Source: Vibrio cyclitrophicus
Lineage (GTDB): Bacteria > Pseudomonadota > Gammaproteobacteria > Enterobacterales > Vibrionaceae
NCBI GenBank assembly: GCA_023206055.1
Contig: CP065366.1
Coordinates: 2,232,001-2,296,000 of the forward strand
Length of the DNA: 64,000 nt
Direction of reading: 5' to 3'
Part shown: positions 52,351 to 61,897 of the stretch, in pieces
Position numbering within the stretch: the first letter of the stretch is position 1
Layout of the letters: each line of letters begins with the position of its first letter
Translations under genes and position numbers: made by a program
The notes under the pieces: model-generated
Told to the model about the DNA's origin: nothing
Databases searched by the model: none
The model's input: the letters and a program-made list of their open reading frames with translations, nothing else

Positions 52351-53484
52351 ATGGCTTACAGTACTTTTTCTCAGCAAAAAAATGACCAACTAAAAGAACC
52401 AATGTTCTTGGGTCAGTCGGTAAACGTTGCACGTTACGACCAACAAAAATTCGAAATCTTCGAAAAGTTGATCGAGAAGCAGCTTTCTTTCTTCTGGCGT
52501 CCAGAAGAAGTAGACGTGTCTAGCGACCGTATCGACTACAACAAGCTTCCTGAGCATGAAAAGCACATCTTCATCTCTAACTTGAAGTACCAAACACTTC
52601 TAGATTCTATCCAAGGCCGCAGCCCTAACGTTGCCCTACTTCCATTAGTATCTTTACCAGAAGTAGAAACTTGGATTGAGACTTGGTCTTTCTCTGAAAC
52701 GATTCACTCTCGTTCTTACACGCACATCATCCGTAACATCGTGAATGATCCAGGTGTAGTATTTGACGACATCGTTGAAAACGAAGAGATCCTGAAACGT
52801 GCGAAAGACATCGCGTTTTACTACGACGATTTGATCAAGCTGACGGCTGACTACCACCGCTACGGCGAAGGCAATCACAACATCAACGGCGAAGACGTTA
52901 AGATTTCACTTCACGACCTGAAGAAGAAGCTTTACGTGTGTCTAATGTCTGTAAACGCACTGGAAGCGATCCGTTTCTACGTGAGTTTTGCATGTTCATT
53001 CGCATTTGCTGAACGTGAGCTAATGGAAGGTAACGCGAAGATCATCAAGCTAATCGCTCGTGATGAAGCACTTCACCTTACTGGTACACAGCACATGATC
53101 AACTTGCTGCGTAATGGCCAAGATGACTTCGAATTCATGCAGATCGCTGAAGAGTGTAAGCAAGAGTGTTTCGATCTCTTCAAAGAAGCGGCCGAGCAGG
53201 AAAAAGAGTGGGCAGAATACCTATTCAAAGATGGCTCTATGATTGGTCTAAACAAAGACATTCTTTGCCAATACGTTGAGTACATTACCAATATCCGTAT
53301 GCAGGCTGTTGGTCTAGGTACTGCTTACCCAGAAGCAACGTCGAACCCAATCCCATGGATCAACGCTTGGTTGTCTTCAGATAACGTTCAAGTTGCTCCA
53401 CAAGAAGCTGAAATCAGTTCTTACCTAGTTGGCCAAATCGACAACGAAGTAAAAGCTGACGACTTTGAAGGATTTGAGCTGTAA
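52351..53484 (+). CDS. nrdB: Class Ia ribonucleoside-diphosphate reductase, beta subunit
   Basis: A 377-residue subunit carrying the diiron-tyrosyl radical. The radical Tyr lies in ETIHSRSYTHIIRNI. Iron ligands are visible in SVNALEAIRFYVSF and RDEALHLTGTQHM. Its stop overlaps the start of the ferredoxin gene (TAATG). Confidence 0.97.
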   Translation: MAYSTFSQQKNDQLKEPMFLGQSVNVARYDQQKFEIFEKLIEKQLSFFWRPEEVDVSSDRIDYNKLPEHEKHIFISNLKYQTLLDSIQGRSPNVALLPLVSLPEVETWIETWSFSETIHSRSYTHIIRNIVNDPGVVFDDIVENEEILKRAKDIAFYYDDLIKLTADYHRYGEGNHNINGEDVKISLHDLKKKLYVCLMSVNALEAIRFYVSFACSFAFAERELMEGNAKIIKLIARDEALHLTGTQHMINLLRNGQDDFEFMQIAEECKQECFDLFKEAAEQEKEWAEYLFKDGSMIGLNKDILCQYVEYITNIRMQAVGLGTAYPEATSNPIPWINAWLSSDNVQVAPQEAEISSYLVGQIDNEVKADDFEGFEL

Positions 53485-53762
53485 TGCCAACAATCAAAAT
53501 CAACAAGCTGACTTCAATTGAATCGAACCCTTCAAATACTCTGTTGGAAACAATGGAACAAGCAGGGTTAGAGCCAGAATACAACTGCCGAGATGGCCAC
53601 TGTGGCGCTTGCCGTTGTACGTTGGATTCTGGTGAGGTCGAGTACGTTGGTTTTGCTATGGCTTACACGCAAGGCAATGAAATATTGCCTTGTATCTGTA
53701 AAGCAAAGACTGAGCTATCGCTGAGTAACGTTATTCATAGAAACAAACAAAAACGCGCATAA
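53484..53762 (+). CDS. yfaE: [2Fe-2S] ferredoxin YfaE, NrdB maintenance
   Basis: A 92-residue plant-type ferredoxin with cluster cysteines NCRDGHCGACRCTL and ILPCICKAK. E. coli YfaE reduces the diferric centre of NrdB to help form the radical. The 1-base overlap with nrdB and conserved gene order support this role. Confidence 0.92.
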   Translation: MPTIKINKLTSIESNPSNTLLETMEQAGLEPEYNCRDGHCGACRCTLDSGEVEYVGFAMAYTQGNEILPCICKAKTELSLSNVIHRNKQKRA

Positions 53763-53810
53763 GCCAACTGGCTTTAGGTCGCTTTGTTCGAATATCGTCA
53801 ATAAGAATCA

Positions 53811-53849
53811 AAAAAGGGTCCGCTTCCTTTAGGAATGCGGACCCTTTTC
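53811..53849. terminator. Strong bidirectional terminator after nrdAB-yfaE
   Basis: AAAAGGGTCCGC / GCGGACCCTTTT with an internal TTCC/GGAA extension; it separates yfaE from the convergent ferredoxin gene. Confidence 0.92.
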
Positions 53850-53931
53850 TATTTATATCTTTAGGTAAGACGACTCGTCTATCACTCTACCAAAATCTTC
53901 CTATTGGTTTGTGCCATAGGAAGCCAAACGT

Positions 53932-54447
53932 TTATTGCTGAGTCAGGTTCAGAGTCACAGAGCCAATGTAACAAGCGCTTCGGCACTCTCCGCAGCCGTT
54001 ACACTTATCTTTATCCACCGTAGGCAACTCCCCTGCCACGATTTGAATCGCACCCGCTGAACAAGCGGTTTGGCACGCATTGCAATCCATTTGCATGTAG
54101 TTATTGCAACTATCAGCAAAGCTGGGCTTGAGGTTAATATAAGGAGTCACGGTTTGATGAAGTGCGCCAGTCGAACACACTTCAGTGCATTTGTTACACA
54201 TAGAACAACTGTTGTAATCCAAATTCAGCAGCGCACTGCCCTCTAGCATCTCAATAACGCTATTCGGACACGCTTGTTCACACAACCCACAACCGTCGCA
54301 AAGACGCTCAAACAGCACCTCATCAACCGCTCTTGGCGGCCTTGCGTGAAAGCGCTGTGATATCTCTTCATAATTCGCGGCTGCTTTAACCGGTTTAGAA
54401 AGTCGAGTTAAGAAACCACGTCTATTTGAATTTATTTGTTCAGACAT
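53932..54447 (-). CDS. NapF-like multi-cluster ferredoxin
   Basis: A 171-residue cytoplasmic protein with three full [4Fe-4S] groups (CDGCGLCEQACPNS, CSMCNKCTEVCSTG, CNGCGECRSACYIG) and an additional CNACQTAC set. NapF proteins take part in maturation of periplasmic molybdoenzymes. N-terminal NRRGFLTRL resembles a twin-arginine-like motif also seen in NapF. It directly follows the chaperone gene with a 1-base overlap and lies divergent from dmsABC, so it is likely dedicated to that molybdoenzyme. Confidence 0.82.
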   Translation of the reverse strand: MSEQINSNRRGFLTRLSKPVKAAANYEEISQRFHARPPRAVDEVLFERLCDGCGLCEQACPNSVIEMLEGSALLNLDYNSCSMCNKCTEVCSTGALHQTVTPYINLKPSFADSCNNYMQMDCNACQTACSAGAIQIVAGELPTVDKDKCNGCGECRSACYIGSVTLNLTQQ

Positions 54448-55013
54448 TACTCGATATATAACTTTTTAGTAGCAACGTTTAAATTATATTCAGATGTTAA
54501 TTGCTTAAGCCAATCTATTACATCGCTTGATAGCTTCTTATAAAAAGATAACTCTGATGCTGAATTAAATTTTTCCAAATAAAAAGAAGACCAAGTTAAT
54601 AAATGAGACTCTAATAATTCACGAGCTGAATCGGTATTATTGTTTTCTAACAAATACGCATGTGCGAGCAGCATTAAACCAAATTGGTCTTCTGGCTCTC
54701 TTAAGCCTGTATCTAACTCTATATGATTTAATTCTAAAAACTGTCGATATTCTACAGTAGAAGCGCCGAACACAACGCGGTCTTTATCTAGGTACACAGA
54801 ACCCCAAGGCGGAGCTGGCATGTCCCCAACGCCTTCAAACAGGCGGCTGAACTCTGATGCGAGCAAATCTTCGTCTTCACTTCTCAATGCCAGCAAGCAC
54901 TCTTCAGAGAGTACTTCGCTTTCAACCAAAGCTGCGACAATGGTGATTAACTGTTCTTTACTTGTCGCTTGATAAAATAGCGAACCCAATAATTTATGCG
55001 TATCGATAATCAT
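54447..55013 (-). CDS. TorD/DmsD-family molybdoenzyme chaperone
   Basis: A 188-residue helical protein of the TorD/DmsD (redox enzyme maturation) family. The central APPWGSVYLDKDRVVFG segment is typical of the family (E/P-P-x-x-S-V-Y). It is expected to hold the DmsA precursor until cofactor insertion and Tat export. It is divergent from dmsA by about 200 bases and overlaps the NapF-like gene by 1 base. Confidence 0.88.
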   Translation of the reverse strand: MIIDTHKLLGSLFYQATSKEQLITIVAALVESEVLSEECLLALRSEDEDLLASEFSRLFEGVGDMPAPPWGSVYLDKDRVVFGASTVEYRQFLELNHIELDTGLREPEDQFGLMLLAHAYLLENNNTDSARELLESHLLTWSSFYLEKFNSASELSFYKKLSSDVIDWLKQLTSEYNLNVATKKLYIE

Positions 55014-55120
55014 TATTATTCATACTGTTATAGGTTTAAAGATAATTATATAAATAACAGGGGTTAATTCTTTGATCTATTTTATACATTCGATTCATAA
55101 TATTTAAATCTCGCTCTTAT

Positions 55121-55134
55121 TTGATGCCAATCAA
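55121..55134. promoter_or_regulatory. Perfect FNR box in the dms control region
   Basis: TTGATGCCAATCAA matches TTGAT-N4-ATCAA exactly, between the chaperone gene and dmsA. Strong anaerobic control by FNR is inferred. Confidence 0.75.
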
Positions 55135-55211
55135 TCAATATTTCGAAATAAAAACATAAAGGGCAAACTACCTATAAAGTGCTAGTCATCAATAACAAAA
55201 GGCATCTTAGA

Positions 55212-57650
55212 ATGACGAATAAGAAAGAATCTGGGGTAATGAATCTTACTCGAAGAGGCTTCATGAAAGCTTCTTCTGCAGTAGGTAGTGCAGCTGCACT
55301 CGCGGGCGGTATCGCTTTACCTTTCAAATCCAAACCAGTAGCGGCTGCAGTTGCTGAAAATGTGGATGAGAAAGTCGTATGGAGTGCATGTACAGTAAAC
55401 TGTGGCTCTCGCTGCCCGTTACGTATGCATGTGCAAAACGGTGAAATCAAATACGTAGAAACAGACAACACAGGTACTGACGAATACGGTCATCACCAAG
55501 TTCGTGCGTGTCTACGTGGCCGCTCGATGCGCCGCCGTGTTTACAACCCAGATCGCCTGAAATACCCAATGAAACGTATTGGCAAACGTGGTGAAGGTAA
55601 ATTCAAACGTATCAGCTGGGAAGAAGCTTACGATGAAGTTGCTGGCACCATGCAACGCCTAATCAAAGACTACGGCAACGACACCATTTACCTAAACTAC
55701 GGTACAGGCACACTTGGTGGTACGGTGACTAAATCTTGGCCACCAGCTCAAACGCTGATTGCGCGTCTAATGAACCTCAGTGGTGGTTACCTAAACCATT
55801 ACGGTGACTACTCAACAGCGCAAATCGCGAAAGGCTTGAGCTACACCTACGGCGGTTGGGCAAACAACAACTCTTTCTCTGATTTAGAGAACACGAAACT
55901 TAACATCCAATTTGGTAACAACCCTGCTGAGACACGTATGTCTGGCGGCGGTCTGATCCACCATTACGTTGAAAGCAAAAACAAATCGAACGCAAGAACG
56001 ATCATCATCGACCCTCGCTACACCGATACTGCCGGTGGTCGCGAAGATCAATGGATCCCAATTCGTCCTTCTACTGATGCTGCGTTGGTTGCCGGCCTTG
56101 CACACGTGATGATCACGGAAAACCTTGTCGACCAGCCGTTCCTAGACAAATACTGTGTCGGTTACGATGAGAAGACCCTTCCTGCATCAGCACCTAAAAA
56201 CAGCGACTACAAATCTTACATCCTAGGTTTAGGTGAAGATGGCGTAGAGAAGACACCTGAGTGGGCCTCTAAGATCACAGGTATTCCAGTTGATACCATC
56301 GTTAAGCTTGGCCGTGAAATGGGCACAGCAAAACCGTGTGCTATACACCAAGGTTGGGGCTTACAACGTACTGCGAACGGTGAGCTAGCTTGTCGTGCAA
56401 TCGCAATGCTGTCGCTACTCACCGGCTCTGTTGGTGTATCAGGTGGTTCTACAGGTGCTCGTGAAAGTGACATCAACATTCCATTTGTTCGCTTCCCTAC
56501 TGTGCCAAACCCAGTTGAAACTTCTATCTCGATGTTCATGTGGACAGATGCGATTTACCGTCACGATGAAATGACTGACATCACTGATGGTGTTCGCGGT
56601 GCAGAGCGCCTTAAGAACCCAATCAAGATGATCTGGAACTATGCAGGTAACTGTATTATCAACCAGCACTCAGACATCAACAAAACCCACGAAATTCTTC
56701 AAGACGATACCGCGTGTGAAATGATTGTTGTAGTCGATAATCACATGACGTCTTCTGCGAAATACGCCGATATCATCCTGCCTGATTTAACGACATCAGA
56801 GCAAGACGACTGGTGTATGGACGGTAAAGCGGCGAACATGCCTTACTTCATCTTCGCACAGAAAGCGATCGAGCCTCAGTTCGAAGCGAAATCTATCTAC
56901 GAGATGTGTTCTCAACTGGCGAAGCGCATGGGCGTAGAAAAAGAGTTCACAGAAGGCCGTACTCAAGAGCAATGGGTTGAACACCTGTACGCAGAAACTC
57001 GTAAGAACGATCCAACACTGCCAACCTTCGAAGAGATGAAAGAGCTGGGTATCTACAAACGTAGCTACGACCACCACTACATCGCTTACGAAGACTTCCG
57101 CAAAGATCCTGAAGCGAACCCACTGACCACACCAAGTGGCAAGATCGAGATCTATTCAGAACAACTGGCTGATATCGCGAAAACTTGGAAGCTAAAAGAA
57201 GACGAAGTGATTCACCCACTTCCCGTTTACGCAGACTCTTTTGAAGGTCACAACGACCCACTGGCTGCGAAGTACCCACTTCAGCTAACCGGTTTCCACT
57301 ACAAGGCTCGTACTCACTCGACTTACGGCAACGTTGCAGAGATCAAAGCTGCGGCACCGCAAGAGTTGTGGATCAACCCAATCGATGCAAAAGAACGTGG
57401 TATCGAAAACGGCGACATGGTGAGTATTTTCAACGACCGTGGCGAAGTACACATTCCAGCGAAAGTGACACCAAGGATTCTTCCTCGAGTTGTCGCACTA
57501 GGCGAAGGTGCATGGTACGCACCGGATGGTCAGAAGATCGATCATGCTGGCTCTATTAACGTGCTGACCACTCAGCGCCCGAGCCCACTTGCTAAGGGTA
57601 ACCCTCAGCATACAAACCTAGTTCAAATCAAAGCGCTAAACAAAGCATAA
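55212..57650 (+). CDS. dmsA: DmsA-type DMSO reductase catalytic subunit
   Basis: An 812-residue molybdopterin enzyme exported by Tat (LTRRGFMKASS). The cluster motif near the N-terminus is SACTVNCGSRCPLRM with ACLRGRS further on. The Mo region is GYLNHYGDYSTAQI (Ser as expected molybdenum ligand of DMSO reductases). The partner genes dmsB and dmsC follow. Substrate could be DMSO or other S- or N-oxides. ATG 55212 (AAAAGG 9 bases upstream) is preferred; ATG 55239 and GTG 55179 are alternatives. Confidence 0.93.
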   Translation: MTNKKESGVMNLTRRGFMKASSAVGSAAALAGGIALPFKSKPVAAAVAENVDEKVVWSACTVNCGSRCPLRMHVQNGEIKYVETDNTGTDEYGHHQVRACLRGRSMRRRVYNPDRLKYPMKRIGKRGEGKFKRISWEEAYDEVAGTMQRLIKDYGNDTIYLNYGTGTLGGTVTKSWPPAQTLIARLMNLSGGYLNHYGDYSTAQIAKGLSYTYGGWANNNSFSDLENTKLNIQFGNNPAETRMSGGGLIHHYVESKNKSNARTIIIDPRYTDTAGGREDQWIPIRPSTDAALVAGLAHVMITENLVDQPFLDKYCVGYDEKTLPASAPKNSDYKSYILGLGEDGVEKTPEWASKITGIPVDTIVKLGREMGTAKPCAIHQGWGLQRTANGELACRAIAMLSLLTGSVGVSGGSTGARESDINIPFVRFPTVPNPVETSISMFMWTDAIYRHDEMTDITDGVRGAERLKNPIKMIWNYAGNCIINQHSDINKTHEILQDDTACEMIVVVDNHMTSSAKYADIILPDLTTSEQDDWCMDGKAANMPYFIFAQKAIEPQFEAKSIYEMCSQLAKRMGVEKEFTEGRTQEQWVEHLYAETRKNDPTLPTFEEMKELGIYKRSYDHHYIAYEDFRKDPEANPLTTPSGKIEIYSEQLADIAKTWKLKEDEVIHPLPVYADSFEGHNDPLAAKYPLQLTGFHYKARTHSTYGNVAEIKAAAPQELWINPIDAKERGIENGDMVSIFNDRGEVHIPAKVTPRILPRVVALGEGAWYAPDGQKIDHAGSINVLTTQRPSPLAKGNPQHTNLVQIKALNKA

Positions 57651-57661
57651 GGTAGGTTGGA

Positions 57662-58282
57662 ATGAAACAATACGGCTTTTACATTGATTCAAGTAAATGC
57701 ACGGGTTGTAAAACCTGTCAGCTTGCTTGTAAAGATTATAACGATCTAGACATCAAAACGAACTACCGTCGCGTATACGAATACGCAGGTGGTGGCTTCA
57801 CTCAAGATGGCGATACCTGGGTTCAGAAAGATGTCTTTTCTTACTACCTATCTATCGCTTGTAACCACTGCACTAACCCTGCGTGTGTGAAAGTGTGTCC
57901 TTCGGGCGCGATGCACAAACGTGATGAAGACGGTTTGGTTGTGGTTGATGAGAGTGTGTGTATTGGTTGTCAGCACTGTAGCAATGCTTGTCCTTACGGC
58001 GCACCACAATACAATGCGAAAAAAGGTCACATGACGAAATGCGATGGTTGTTACCAACGTATTTCTGAAGGCAAACAGCCTATCTGTGTTGAGTCTTGCC
58101 CACTTCGTGCATTGGAGTTTGGTGAAATCAATACACTTCGCGAGAAGTACGGCTCTGGTGCGGATGTGGCGCCACTGCCATCTTCAACAGAAACGCTACC
58201 GAACATCGTGATTAAGCTAAACAAAAACGCGAAGCCGACTGGCGATACCAGCGGTCACCTAGCAAACACGAAGGAGGTGTAA
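57662..58282 (+). CDS. dmsB: DmsB, four [4Fe-4S] electron-transfer subunit
   Basis: A 206-residue ferredoxin-like subunit with four cysteine groups (CTGCKTCQLAC, CNHCTNPACVKVC, CIGCQHCSNAC, CDGC...CVESC). It moves electrons from DmsC to DmsA. It starts 11 bases after dmsA and ends 1 base before dmsC. Confidence 0.96.
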   Translation: MKQYGFYIDSSKCTGCKTCQLACKDYNDLDIKTNYRRVYEYAGGGFTQDGDTWVQKDVFSYYLSIACNHCTNPACVKVCPSGAMHKRDEDGLVVVDESVCIGCQHCSNACPYGAPQYNAKKGHMTKCDGCYQRISEGKQPICVESCPLRALEFGEINTLREKYGSGADVAPLPSSTETLPNIVIKLNKNAKPTGDTSGHLANTKEV

Positions 58283-58283
58283 G

Positions 58284-59129
58284 ATGATTTTTCATGAGTG
58301 GTCTTTAATCTTCTTTACGGTGCTAGCGCAAACTGCGGTTGGTGGTTACTTACTAATTGGCGCACGTGCACTGGTACTTGGTCATGACGAAGAAAAGCTG
58401 AACAGCTACAAGGTTCCAATGTTCATTCTATGGGCACTAATGGGTCTTGGCTTCATGTTCTCGACAACGCACCTTGGCTCTCCACTGCGCGCGTTTAATG
58501 CTTTTAATCAGCTAGGTTCGGCTTGGTTGTCTAACGAAGTGTTCTTCGGTGCTGCATTCTTCGCTGTCGGTGGCCTGCAATGGTTATTGTCTGTGCTTAA
58601 GAAAGGTGGCGTAGCTATCCAGAAAGCACTGATGGTTGGCGCGATGGTACTGGGTGTTATCTTCATGTACGCGATGATCAACGTATACATGATCAACACC
58701 GTACCCACGTGGGACAACATCTATACACCACTGAGCTTCATCATGACGATGGTTGTGGGTGGCTTGCTGCTATCTCAGTTCGTGATTGTATTCGCAAACG
58801 ACAGTCGCTTTACGGTTGACCGTAACATCACCATGCTAGCTGTTATTGCCGTAGCGATCAGCTTGCTTGTGACAGTAGGAAAACTGAACCTAATCGGTGA
58901 TATCCAAACTTCAGTAGCTAAAGCGTCTGAGTTAGTCGATGGTTTAGGTAACTATGTGATTCTTCAAGTAGCACTGCTAATGGCAAGCTTGTTGATTTGG
59001 ATTCTACCTATGCTGAATAAAGCAAAAGTGAACCCAGTTAACCTAGGCTTAGCATTAGTTTTGTTCTTGGCTTCAGAGTTAATCGGCCGTGGTTTGTTCT
59101 ACAGCCTACATATGACAAGCGGTTTGTAA
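58284..59129 (+). CDS. dmsC: DmsC, membrane anchor and quinol oxidase subunit
   Basis: A 281-residue protein with eight helices of the DmsC family; the opening HEWSLIFFTVLAQTAVGGYLL is characteristic. It oxidises menaquinol. GGAGG immediately precedes the ATG (spacing 7). It ends at a strong terminator. Confidence 0.95.
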   Translation: MIFHEWSLIFFTVLAQTAVGGYLLIGARALVLGHDEEKLNSYKVPMFILWALMGLGFMFSTTHLGSPLRAFNAFNQLGSAWLSNEVFFGAAFFAVGGLQWLLSVLKKGGVAIQKALMVGAMVLGVIFMYAMINVYMINTVPTWDNIYTPLSFIMTMVVGGLLLSQFVIVFANDSRFTVDRNITMLAVIAVAISLLVTVGKLNLIGDIQTSVAKASELVDGLGNYVILQVALLMASLLIWILPMLNKAKVNPVNLGLALVLFLASELIGRGLFYSLHMTSGL

Positions 59130-59200
59130 TCAAGTTCTTAGAGACATGAGTTACGTGTAAACATCGCAGCTTGTCTGGTTATCTAGAAGGCTAGATAAAC

Positions 59201-59237
59201 AAAAGGCCCAACATCTATTTAGATGTTGGGCCTTTTT
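59201..59237. terminator. dmsABC terminator, bidirectional
   Basis: A 16-pair stem AAAAGGCCCAACATCT / AGATGTTGGGCCTTTT with loop ATTT, between dmsC and the convergent CinA-like gene. Confidence 0.93.
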
Positions 59238-59306
59238 ATTTGTTCTGATTTAACCTGAGTTCAAGAGGTCTTGGCTCAAGAGAGCTTGGTTAGCGACAAG
59301 AGCTGA

Positions 59307-60545
59307 TTACTTGATGATCGCCGAAGGGATAAACATATCCTTCACACGTTTTAGTGAAGAATAGTCACCAAACATAGGTTTGTTGTCTAGATGCCTTCTC
59401 AACATATCGGCGGCGACGGTCTTAATCACGTTGCGTTGGTCTTCACGGGAGTACTGACGATAAAACTCAAGTACCTGACCCCACTCGCCTGCTTCAGTCG
59501 ACAATGCAACGCTGAATGTGTTGCCTTCCAACTTGCCCGTCACCAAAGCCAATTCAGTTCCGCACTTCTCTCTTGTTGCTCCAGCCAGAGCAAAGGTTGC
59601 GGCTAATGGATCGCTCTTTTCCAGTTCGCTCTCTTTTGGCTCAGCCATCACCCACGAATGTCCAAAACAATCTTCAACCTGCTCATTCAATTGCAGCCAC
59701 GCTGACAGTGCACCTTTGGTCGACACTTCAGACACAGATAGCGTCTTCTTTTTTTCCGCCATGATGTGACCAATATGGTCAATCATCGGCTCATCGACAC
59801 TGACGACATTACTCTCTAACAGCTTGTAAACCATTTGTAGAAGCTTAACGCGAGTTTCTAAGTTTGCCTTAGGACCAAACAGTTTCACCTCAATAAACGG
59901 CAGATAAGAGCGATAACCCAACTCATAACCTTCTGGCAGCTTTAGTTGGTCCAAAACATCAGAGATACCGGACTCAGATAAGCCAAAGGTAAATAGTCGA
60001 CTACATTCAGAGGCAACCACTTGAGGATAAGCGCGCGACAAATCAGGCAGGATTTCAAAGGTCACCATGCGCTTGAATTCACTCGGCACACCCGGCGTAA
60101 AATAGAAAGTCGCATCGTTGATTTTCAGCTTGAAGCCACACGCAGTACCGACTGGGTTATCGACAATCTCAGAGCTTGCTGGCAATAAAGCTTGTTTAAG
60201 GTTGCTGTCAGGCATCGGCATGCCACGCCCAGAAAACATCTCTTCCATACGGTCTAGCCATTCAGGGAACATGACTAATTTCTGCTCTGACGCTGCTGCA
60301 GCGGCGGCGGCACTCATATCATCAGTTGTTGGCCCTAAACCGCCGTTAACGATAACCACATCATAGTTAAAGCTCAGCATCAGCAGTTCTTCAATGAGAG
60401 CATTCATCTGGTCACCCACAGTAGAACGTTTGGCGAGAGCAAAGCCGTGTTGGTAGAACTCTCCAGACATCCAAGCTGCGTTTGTATCTACAATGTCCCC
60501 ATGAAGAACTTCTTCACCTGTACTTAACATTGCGATTTTCGTCAT
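59307..60545 (-). CDS. CinA-family protein with degenerate C-terminal deamidase domain
   Basis: A 412-residue protein. The N-terminal MoCF-biosynthesis-like domain (about 1-170) has the CinA features TGEEVLHGDIVDTN and VNGGLGPTTDDM, linked in other CinA proteins to ADP-ribose pyrophosphatase activity. The C-terminal half aligns in position with the NMN deamidase (PncC) domain, but the catalytic segment expected as TAESCTGG is SVSEVSTKGALS, so that activity is probably lost. ATG 60545 lies 7 bases from AAGGGA; an ATG 12 codons earlier is less likely. Confidence 0.85.
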   Translation of the reverse strand: MTKIAMLSTGEEVLHGDIVDTNAAWMSGEFYQHGFALAKRSTVGDQMNALIEELLMLSFNYDVVIVNGGLGPTTDDMSAAAAAAASEQKLVMFPEWLDRMEEMFSGRGMPMPDSNLKQALLPASSEIVDNPVGTACGFKLKINDATFYFTPGVPSEFKRMVTFEILPDLSRAYPQVVASECSRLFTFGLSESGISDVLDQLKLPEGYELGYRSYLPFIEVKLFGPKANLETRVKLLQMVYKLLESNVVSVDEPMIDHIGHIMAEKKKTLSVSEVSTKGALSAWLQLNEQVEDCFGHSWVMAEPKESELEKSDPLAATFALAGATREKCGTELALVTGKLEGNTFSVALSTEAGEWGQVLEFYRQYSREDQRNVIKTVAADMLRRHLDNKPMFGDYSSLKRVKDMFIPSAIIK

Positions 60546-60715
60546 ATTTCTATCCCTTGTGGTCATAAAAAGACACTGCATTATTTACAAACTGGTCTAT
60601 GGTTGAATTTGAAGCAATTCGCATTTTCACTAATATTAATAATGTTAAACCTAAGGTTTTCTTAGGAAAAACGATAAATTATTAGTTCCCTAAATCAGAC
60701 ATTTAATGGATAATT

Positions 60716-60729
60716 GTGATCCTGATCAA
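60716..60729 (+). promoter_or_regulatory. FNR-like site before the DUF3943 gene
   Basis: GTGATCCTGATCAA matches TTGAT-N4-ATCAA at 9 of 10 positions; its close distance (27 bases to the start) would favour repression. Confidence 0.35.
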
Positions 60730-60755
60730 TTCCAAATTTTCTCATGGAGACCCTT

Positions 60756-61664
60756 GTGGCCAAATCACCGTTACTAGCAAAGGTTACTGCTGCATTTTCA
60801 ATGCTAATGTCAGTTAACTCGGTTGCAAGCCAATACGACTTCGACCAGCCAATCAACCTTTCTTATTCGGATGAATGTGCTCAAGACTACTGTGTTAATG
60901 ATAGCTTGTACACCTACAAGCCAAGTGCCAATTACGCACTTAGCGAATCAAGTGACGAGTATGACTTCTCAATCCAGCAACCAAAACACATGTTGGTGAG
61001 TCAAGAAAAGGATTGGGATTATCTAATGGGCCAAACCTACACCATTCTCGGTTTAAGTGTCGCGACAGTGGGTCTAATGACTCTACTACCAGAAAGTATC
61101 ACTAAGTGGGATGATGACCAACGTGATATCAGCTCATTAGGTAAAAAGTGGAAAGATAACGTGTCTGATGGCCCGGTATGGGACCGCGACGAGCACTTCC
61201 TAAACTACGTAATGCACCCATATTTTGGTGGTGTTTACTACACCGCAGCTCGACACGCGGGTTACGACGAGTTTGAGTCTTTCTTATACTCTTGGACCAT
61301 GTCGACGTTCTTCTGGGAATACGGCGTAGAAGCGTTTGCTGAAGTACCATCATGGCAAGATCTGTTCATCACTCCATTCTTCGGTGCGGTTGTGGGTGAA
61401 ATGATGCTAGAAGCAGAGCAAGACATCATTGCCTCAGGCGGTGAAGTGATGGGATCACAAACCATGGGTGATGTGTCGCTATTCTTCCTTAACCCTGTAG
61501 GCCATATCCACTACTGGGTAAGTGATGCATGGGGCGGTGACGCAGAAGTGAATCTGAATACTAACCCTTGGTGGGATAACCAAGACGCCGCGCGATTCGC
61601 TTACGACGCTGGCGCACCATACGACTCTCAGTTTGTTGGTATGAACTTCAAAGTAACCTTCTAA
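60756..61664 (+). CDS. DUF3943 family exported protein
   Basis: A 302-residue envelope protein recognised as DUF3943; no function is established. An N-terminal signal peptide (about 1-25, ending SVASQ) is followed by a acidic/polar region. The conserved part is WKDNVSDGPVWDRDEHFLNY with HPYFGGVYYTAARHAG, and the end FVGMNFKVTF has the aromatic-terminated strand of an outer-membrane beta-barrel. The GTG at 60756 is 6 bases after GGAG and is preferred to an ATG four codons earlier. Confidence 0.78.
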   Translation: MAKSPLLAKVTAAFSMLMSVNSVASQYDFDQPINLSYSDECAQDYCVNDSLYTYKPSANYALSESSDEYDFSIQQPKHMLVSQEKDWDYLMGQTYTILGLSVATVGLMTLLPESITKWDDDQRDISSLGKKWKDNVSDGPVWDRDEHFLNYVMHPYFGGVYYTAARHAGYDEFESFLYSWTMSTFFWEYGVEAFAEVPSWQDLFITPFFGAVVGEMMLEAEQDIIASGGEVMGSQTMGDVSLFFLNPVGHIHYWVSDAWGGDAEVNLNTNPWWDNQDAARFAYDAGAPYDSQFVGMNFKVTF

Positions 61665-61705
61665 TACAGCGACCTAATTACTTTCGGTAAAAACAAAACT
61701 CTTCT

Positions 61706-61732
61706 AAAAAGCGGCTCTCTAGCCGCTTTTTT
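61706..61732 (+). terminator. Terminator after the DUF3943 gene
   Basis: AAAAGCGGCT / AGCCGCTTTT with loop CTCT and seven Ts. Confidence 0.92.
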
Positions 61733-61897
61733 TGTGCCCTACTCTTCATTCTCTTTTTTTGCATCACAGCTTAGTTTCAAAAATTGACACAGGTCAAACA
61801 TTGTTCGATGTAACCTTCTACACTGAAATTAAAGAACTTTATCGCGTGATATCAAACATTTAATTAGCAACGATTTATTGAGACTTTGGGGGCTGAT

